From Limonium bicolor (lineage: Eukaryota; Streptophyta; Magnoliopsida; Caryophyllales; Plumbaginaceae), in NCBI GenBank assembly GCA_023374045.1, contig JAIOTZ010000240.1, positions 1 through 64,000 on the forward strand: 64,000 bases of DNA. Reading direction: 5' to 3'. Positions 58,901 to 64,000 of this stretch are shown here, piece after piece. Position numbers and translations under genes: made by a program. A model generated the notes under the pieces. The model worked only from the letters and a program-made list of their open reading frames with translations. It had not been told where the DNA came from and did no database searches. Within the stretch, counting starts at the first letter, position 1; every line of letters starts with the position of its first letter.

Positions 58901-60296
58901 AGAGAATAAAACTATCTCTAAGGCCGTAGTATCGAACCTCAGGATCAAACAGATGCAGATAGGAAGCAAGCAAAGTGACAATCAAAAGAATAGTTCTGCT
59001 CCCGGTTGTAGGTTTTCGCAATCAGTGAATAAGAATGATTTTAAAAGCATGAAGAAGTTAGATTACAAAATCTGAATATAGATTAACTTGGGATCTTCCA
59101 CCATTCTTTTCCTCTAACCATAGGATGACAAGGGGTGTGAAGTAACACCTTATTCCGTGATACCTTTCAACACCACGTACTCATGATAAAAACAAAAATT
59201 AAACTGCAATTAACTTTTTCGCATGCAAAAACATTCTCCTTCAAGAAATATATACTAAACAAACGAATTATTGAGAATTGCAGAGTTATTCCGTAACCCA
59301 GACTTTTCTCTCTATCCTTGTAACGGTGTTGGGTCAACTATCCCAGATCCCGAGACCTTAGGTAGATAGGTGTTAAGGCACCCCTAGGACTTAATAACCG
59401 GATAGACGAGGCCTGCTTTTGTTAGGAGAAATTTCTGATCAGCGGAGTACCTTGCCTTATCCTTTCATTCCAAACTTTCATATCATTTCCAAAATCCCAA
59501 GCTAAACTAATTTAGTTTTCACAATCAACTAATCCATCAAATTTCAGTGAAAACAGATTAATTTTAATAAAATTATATATACAAACAACCTAAAGCAGAA
59601 AGATTCTTGAGGTGGTCACCTCGCTCGATTTCAAAATTTGAGCAAAAGTTTTCACCCAAGATTCAATATTTATAAGCACTCAGAGAAGTGATTCCCTCAA
59701 AGCAAGAAGGCAATAAAAAACAAGTGTGGCGTTTAAGCGCAACTGGCATATTTTCAGGGAAAGGTCTCTACTTCCTCACACTTAAGAGGAACAATGTCCT
59801 CATTGTTCAAAAATAAAAATCAAGAAAAAAAACTTTCAAAATATGTCAGACTCATGAAGAATTTCATTCGGGACCAAAAGGACTAATATAAAAATAAACA
59901 TTAAGCATGATAGGCTGAACACAAAGATTTAAAATAAAGAAACTAAAACTCCCCTGATATCGTAGATTGAGGAAGGTTCCCTTCTTCACACTTAAGCTAG
60001 AACAAGGAGGGTAGCGTCGTTCCTCACACTTGCTTTCAAGCAAGTGTCCAGCCTTGGGGAATATCAAACACCATAAAAAGAACTCCATCTGCATACACTC
60101 ACAAAACTACCACAAAAATGCTAAAGAGCGTTGCATTAAAAGCACAAGCACCATTACCACTTCTAAATAAAAGAAAAACAAAATAAACCTAAGAAATAAA
60201 TTAATGCCGTAAATAAAACTACCAAAACAAAAATAGAAATAAAAATCAGAAAACACAAAAATAAAACAAAAGAAAGAATAAAACAAAAATTTGACC
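58901..60296 (-). other. Element F interior, non-coding part with repeated hairpin modules
   Basis: No credible coding frame. 59771-59808 holds 'cttcctcacacttaa' then GAACAATG-TCCT-CATTGTTC (eight pairs); 60020-60047 holds 'ttcctcacactt' overlapping the stem ACACTTGCT...AGCAAGTGT; 59983-59997 has 'cttcttcacacttaa' with no clear stem. These copy the PPT-proximal module. Confidence 0.6.
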
Positions 60297-60314
60297 ACTG
60301 GGTTGCCTCCCAGT
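60297..60314 (-). promoter_or_regulatory. Hairpin after the Element F open frame
   Basis: ACTGGG-TTGCCT-CCCAGT as written on +, six perfect pairs. A 'ctgggaggcaacccag' motif of this kind recurs downstream of frames in plant LTR elements, from memory. Lies 43 bases past the stop of the 208-codon frame. Confidence 0.5.
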
Positions 60315-60356
60315 AAGCTGCCCGTCTTTATAGTCTTTGGCTAGACTCCTGCTTCG

Positions 60357-60983
60357 TTATCCCGGATCAAAAATAAAAGTAGATGATAGCCTTGCCAGGA
60401 AAACGAAAAAGGCAGTAATTAAAAGTAAACCACCTGGATCAAAACAAAACGTTACCTCAGCAAATAAAATAGGAAAGTAAATATTCCACAAAACCTGATG
60501 TTTGAGGAGATACTGCCGGTAACGTATTTCTAATTGGAGATCAGGTGATGATGAATTTTCATCCTCAAATTCGAGGACATAAGTGTCCTCCTCCTGTTGT
60601 TGAGGCTTCTGGAGGCAAGGTTGAAATTGCAGATCAATTGGTGGCGCTTCTTCCTCAGATTCCAGAATATAGATATCCTCTTTCAGTTGGTAAGGCTCAA
60701 TTATGCAATCCTGCTCGTAGACAACTGCGGTAGATGCATCAATTCCTTCATTCTCCATGAAATCATCAACTACTGGTGCTTCTACCGGCTCAGAGTTAGG
60801 TTCAGGCAAGATATTCTGCTCTACAGGAGGAAGACTTTCCCACCAATAAAGTTCTCGATCAGATTGTGGTGGTGGTTGATATCCAATCAGTCTTTGAAAA
60901 ACAAGTACTGCATCCCGCTTGCGCTGCAAAGCTTGTTCCACCATCAATCTCATCTCCGCATCGTAACTGATCTCCATTCTCAA
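60357..60983 (-). CDS. Element F 208-codon open frame, unknown function
   Basis: Longest frame in the element and read in its own direction. It begins MRMEISYDAEMRLMVEQALQ (amphipathic, possibly coiled), with a second possible coiled stretch and RLIGYQPPPQ. The middle is strongly acidic with repeats of the form EEDTYVLEFEDE and EDIYILESEEE, plus DLQFQPCLQ/DLQLEIRYRQ. The C-terminal 45 residues are hydrophobic (FAEVTFCFDPGG, LLLITAFFVFLARLSS), like a membrane segment. I recognise no family and no catalytic motif. The frame is open without breaks in a non-autonomous element, which may mean it is used, or only that the element is young. Confidence 0.45.
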   Translation of the reverse strand: MRMEISYDAEMRLMVEQALQRKRDAVLVFQRLIGYQPPPQSDRELYWWESLPPVEQNILPEPNSEPVEAPVVDDFMENEGIDASTAVVYEQDCIIEPYQLKEDIYILESEEEAPPIDLQFQPCLQKPQQQEEDTYVLEFEDENSSSPDLQLEIRYRQYLLKHQVLWNIYFPILFAEVTFCFDPGGLLLITAFFVFLARLSSTFIFDPG

Positions 60984-61596
60984 TAACTAGCCTACAAAAA
61001 CAAAAATAAAAATACAAAGTAAAATAGAACTAATAATAGAAAAGGAACACAAAAACGAAGTTAACTAAATAAAATAACACACAAAAATAAAATAAAAGAG
61101 AATTACCAAAATAAAACACAAATAAGTAAAAGTAAAAACAAAACAAAACAAAAAAAACAAAGATAAAAAAACAAAGATAAAATAAAGATACTAAATAAAA
61201 GTAAAAGACGCAAGGTAAATAATAATAAAAACCAAAAGAAAAAAAAGTAATGAAAAGAAAAACAAAACCTACGTACTACAAATCTAACGACAAAATCAAA
61301 CTCCACGTAAAGCAACTTTGACGTAAAGCAAAACGAAAAAAAAAATTACGTTCTGAAGTAACGAATTCGAAAACAGCAACAACAACAAAACTTACGTACT
61401 AAAGAAAAATTGATCGTAATCAAGTAAGACCACAAAAAAATAATAAAAAAATAAAATAAAATAACGAAATCAGAATTCAATTCGGAACAGAAACAACGAA
61501 ACAAAATTGATTAAAAATAAAATGATAATAAAAGGATATAAACTAAAAGAAATCTCAATCAAATAAATAAAAATGTCAATTAACCGTGTCAGAGGT
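60984..61596 (-). other. Element F leader region, A-rich on the + strand
   Basis: Between PBS and the open frame. Almost purely 'aaataaaa'-type sequence on + (so T-rich in the element's RNA), with two 'cttacgtacta' / 'cctacgtacta' copies near 61268 and 61391. No gene. Confidence 0.6.
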
Positions 61597-61613
61597 CCCC
61601 GGCAACGGCGCCA
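61597..61613 (-). promoter_or_regulatory. Element F primer binding site, tRNA-Asp
   Basis: CCCCGGCAACGGCGCCA on +, complement of TGGCGCCGTTGCCGGGG, which fits the 3' end of plant tRNA-Asp. Six bases separate it from the LTR. Confidence 0.85.
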
Positions 61614-61619
61614 AAAATT

Positions 61620-63078
61620 TGTTAGCAGAAATATGTTACTATCTCTACCTAGGCAGTGTACCTATCGTTTTGCAGAATAGTGAATTGAGTGGGGTAGTCG
61701 ATCTCAGGGACCTCGTTCAATTAACTGACAATTTATTTACTAACCGAGAAAACTAAACTAAGAACACAGGAAACGTCACTTTTTCAGGTTTTACTTAATT
61801 TAATAAAAGAATAACTCAACGAACGAAGATAAAAATAAGATAATAAAACAGTAAAAATAAACTAAAATAAAGAGATAAAGATTCAAACTCTAAAATCTAA
61901 ATAAGCACCCCGGATTGTTTTACAAACCTTCACTTTATTAATCTATTTATAAACTCTTCCTTAATTCTGCAGTAAACTCAGGAATCTTAATTAATTCATT
62001 GACCGGTCCCTGTACAACGAATCCTAACTGGTAGAAATAACAAGCCGCAAACCATACCCAAGTCAATTCTAACCAATCGCTTTATAATCAATTCCTATTG
62101 GAGACAGATTAACCTATAGGCAAACCATGCTTCTAGTCGTTAATCCGGTTTAACTTCCTATGTCTTGTTAACTAATCTCAGCGCCACTTTTTGATTAGAA
62201 AACTACAAGGATTGCTTTAATAATTAGCTAGAGAGATTAAAGCACATGAAGAACAGGAATTAAACTACTGCAATTATAATCAGAGAAAAAGATTACAAAA
62301 TAACTATAAAGATTCGGTTTGCTCCCCAATCCGGGGAGCTAAACTAACTACTCAAACATAACTCTAAAAATAATAAAAACAACAAAGGAAGAACACTTTG
62401 ACATATTAGACAAAAAGGAAAGAAGAAACCCTATTAAGAAGATTCTCTGCTCCGTCTTCTGTCTTCACGTGTTTTTGCATTAATCCTCTGTCAGAAGTGT
62501 GGTGTGGTAACAATGGTGGATTTGTATGGAGTGGTCTGGTGTTCGATGGACTGTGATGGTGAAGATGATGGACGATGGCAGTGGTGATGATGCGGTGAAG
62601 AGAATTGGAGAGAGGCATAAGCCTCTCTGCGTGGGCGTGGGAGGATGATTTCTCTCGTTCCTGACTTCCTGAATATATAGAGCAGAGAGGCGGTCCTTGA
62701 TTTATCAATTTGTAAAATATTTATCTCCTGTTTTTGATAATGATGATGTTGGTCCATCATGTACATGCCGATGATGATGGTCAAAGACCAAGTAATTCGG
62801 TTGCATATCTATGTTGCAGCCCATGATTGAATAAATTATATGGGCTCTTCTTGTACGTGCATATGTTGAAAGTCAATGTTCCCGGTCATAGAACAAATCA
62901 GCCCACTCCTGCATGTGTGGCCCTGTACGTTCACATGCATCTGGCCCATTGACATCGTGAAACAATATTTGAATACCAATTAATCAAAATGCCACGTGAA
63001 GATGCATTTGATTAATTATAACCGTGAGTGAATTAATATGTCGCGAGTGAATATCGTGAGTCCCATGAGTGTGCAGCC

Positions 63079-63147
<69 letters not shown>

Positions 63148-63305
63148 CCATGAATTTTACCTGTATTTGACACATAAAATGTATCAGTTCACATATAAAT
63201 ATAAATCTTAGAAAAAAACACATGATAAGTGTAAAATATGACATGAATTGTTATAAAAATAGGAAGAATTAAAGCCCTAAAAATATATGTATTTCGCACT
63301 TATCA
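61620..63305 (-). repeat. Element F right LTR (5' LTR of the element)
   Basis: 1686 bases, from TGTTAGCAG to GCACTTATCA. Longer than the left LTR chiefly because of the (TA)n tract at about 63080-63144. Confidence 0.92.
63080..63144. repeat. (TA)n microsatellite in Element F right LTR
   Basis: About 32 TA units; the same site in the left LTR has about 8. Confidence 0.95.
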
Positions 63306-63944
63306 CTAATCAAGGTTCGAGAAATACTATGTAAACGGACGTTAAATTCGAGGAATTATAATTGCATCTGTAAATACTAACTTATTAAATCATAATAAGT
63401 TTTCTCCAGATTTACGGCTTAATTAACCTGTCTATTCATCACCTGGTCTGATCAAAATAGACTTAGGGAAGCATTTTAATAAATTCATGTAATTTATTAA
63501 AATGGTGAGAGAAAACCTTTAAGCGTAACAAACTGTATTTATTTTAACCGGTAGAAATATTGATTACATAATTAAACAAACCACAATTAAACCCTCGCCC
63601 GGAGTATATCCTCTTAGCCTGACATATTTAAGACAGAATAAGAAGTAGAGGAATACATCTGAAAAGATGTTTATTTCCGCTCCGCTATCTTATCTGCTAA
63701 TATTTTTGACAGAGGTTGGACAGGATAACGGTATGAAGTGGAATGATTTATGGGATGAGATGTAGTATGGAATTTATGTGATAATATGTGGATGAGATGT
63801 ATGATTTTTGGAGAGTTTTATGGTATTTTTATGGAAAGAAAATGGCATGAGTTTGGGGTGGAATGAGATATATATTAATGGAGGTTTGGAGGTGTATTTA
63901 TAGGAAAATATAGGGTAAAGGGAGTGGTAAGGCGGTGGTGTTAA

Positions 63945-63979
63945 CGTGTGAAGAGATAATGATTTTATCTCTTCACACG
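63945..63979. repeat. Perfect 15-pair hairpin in LTR G
   Basis: CGTGTGAAGAGATAA (63945-63959) pairs with TTATCTCTTCACACG (63965-63979), loop TGATT. Function unknown. Confidence 0.85.
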
Positions 63980-64000
63980 CTGCTGCCCTGTACGCTGGCA

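Larger units (their letters stand above)
57221..63305 (-). mobile_element. Element F: non-autonomous LTR retrotransposon, tRNA-Asp primed
   Basis: Perfect target duplication CTAAT at 57216-57220 and 63306-63310. LTRs 57221-58860 and 61620-63305; on the element's strand they start TGATAAGTGCGAAATAC and end CTGCTAACA. PBS matches tRNA-Asp and a PPT-like AAGTGTGAGGAAGTT precedes the 3' LTR. The 2.75 kb interior codes for no gag or pol; it has one 208-codon frame and several hairpins. LTRs are almost identical except for a TA tract, so the insertion is recent and depended on enzymes from another element. Confidence 0.92.
56839..64000 (-). mobile_element. LTR G of a - strand element, split by Element F and running off the window
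   Basis: Starts TGTTGGGATAAAAC at 56839 directly inside the gag start, with GGCTG (56834-56838) as the presumed target duplication. Carries 'aagtgtacctat...gtatccacagggag' (56896-56941), a stretch common in plant LTRs; Element F has its counterpart (gtgtacctat...ctcaggga). Continues after Element F from 63311 to the window end without a second boundary, so length and internal region are unknown. No coding frame. Confidence 0.65.

Noticed and set aside
60357..60983. Calling the Element F frame an envelope gene
   Set aside because: Only a hydrophobic tail supports it; no signal peptide, cleavage site or fusion motif is visible.

Overview
This is repeat-dense plant nuclear DNA, most likely from a dicot with a large genome. 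The evidence is Ty3/gypsy chromoviruses of Tekay/Del type with very long (about 4-5 kb) LTRs, plant LINE fragments with zf-RVT and RVT_3 domains, a FAR1-type gene remnant, and an LTR element primed by tRNA-Asp. I see no intact host gene; nearly every base belongs to a transposable element or to a gene broken by one. The species cannot be named from the sequence.

Layout. 1-1697 is the end of an LTR inserted into the 5' LTR of Element A. Element A (1698-28774, + strand) has a decayed gag, an AlkB-like segment and a decayed pol. Its 3' LTR is split by Element B (12675-27033, - strand, TSD AGGTC), a non-autonomous relative with near-identical LTRs and a decayed 5 kb interior. Next comes a FAR1-like gene remnant (- strand, 28775-28925 plus 38790-39114), split by solo LTR C (28926-38789, TSD CGCAT). 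Inside C lies solo LTR D (30317-37832, TSD AAATA), which holds two LINE fragments. 39115-40616 is low-coding sequence with a promoter-like stretch. Element E (40617-56600, + strand) is the best-preserved chromovirus and continues into a second, partial internal region (56601-56838), so it is a tandem LTR-internal-LTR-internal array. That is cut by LTR G (56839 to the window end, - strand), itself split by Element F (57221-63305, - strand, TSD CTAAT).

The most interesting system is in Elements A and E. Both carry a complete AlkB-type 2-oxoglutarate/Fe(II) dioxygenase segment between the gag zinc knuckles and the protease, ending in its own stop codon. GT-AG introns can be read by eye at equivalent positions in both. 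The donor at the end of gag is phase 1, and two downstream acceptors fit it in frame: one opens AlkB, the other skips AlkB and opens protease-RT-RNaseH-integrase-chromodomain. This predicts alternative splicing from one genomic RNA into Gag-AlkB and Gag-Pol. Element E keeps the HxD...H iron triad and the 2-oxoglutarate arginines; Element A has lost one iron ligand and the last arginine. A plausible role is removal of methyl marks from the element's own RNA or cDNA, but this is inference.

Shared cis structures add to the picture: a PBS embedded in a palindrome, a stem-loop just upstream of the polypurine tract whose stem covaries, a doubled polypurine tract, paired hairpins near the LTR 3' end, and arrays of imperfect palindromes whose sequence differs between families. 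The many one-base deletions in 49.3-56.6 kb may be assembly errors rather than true decay.
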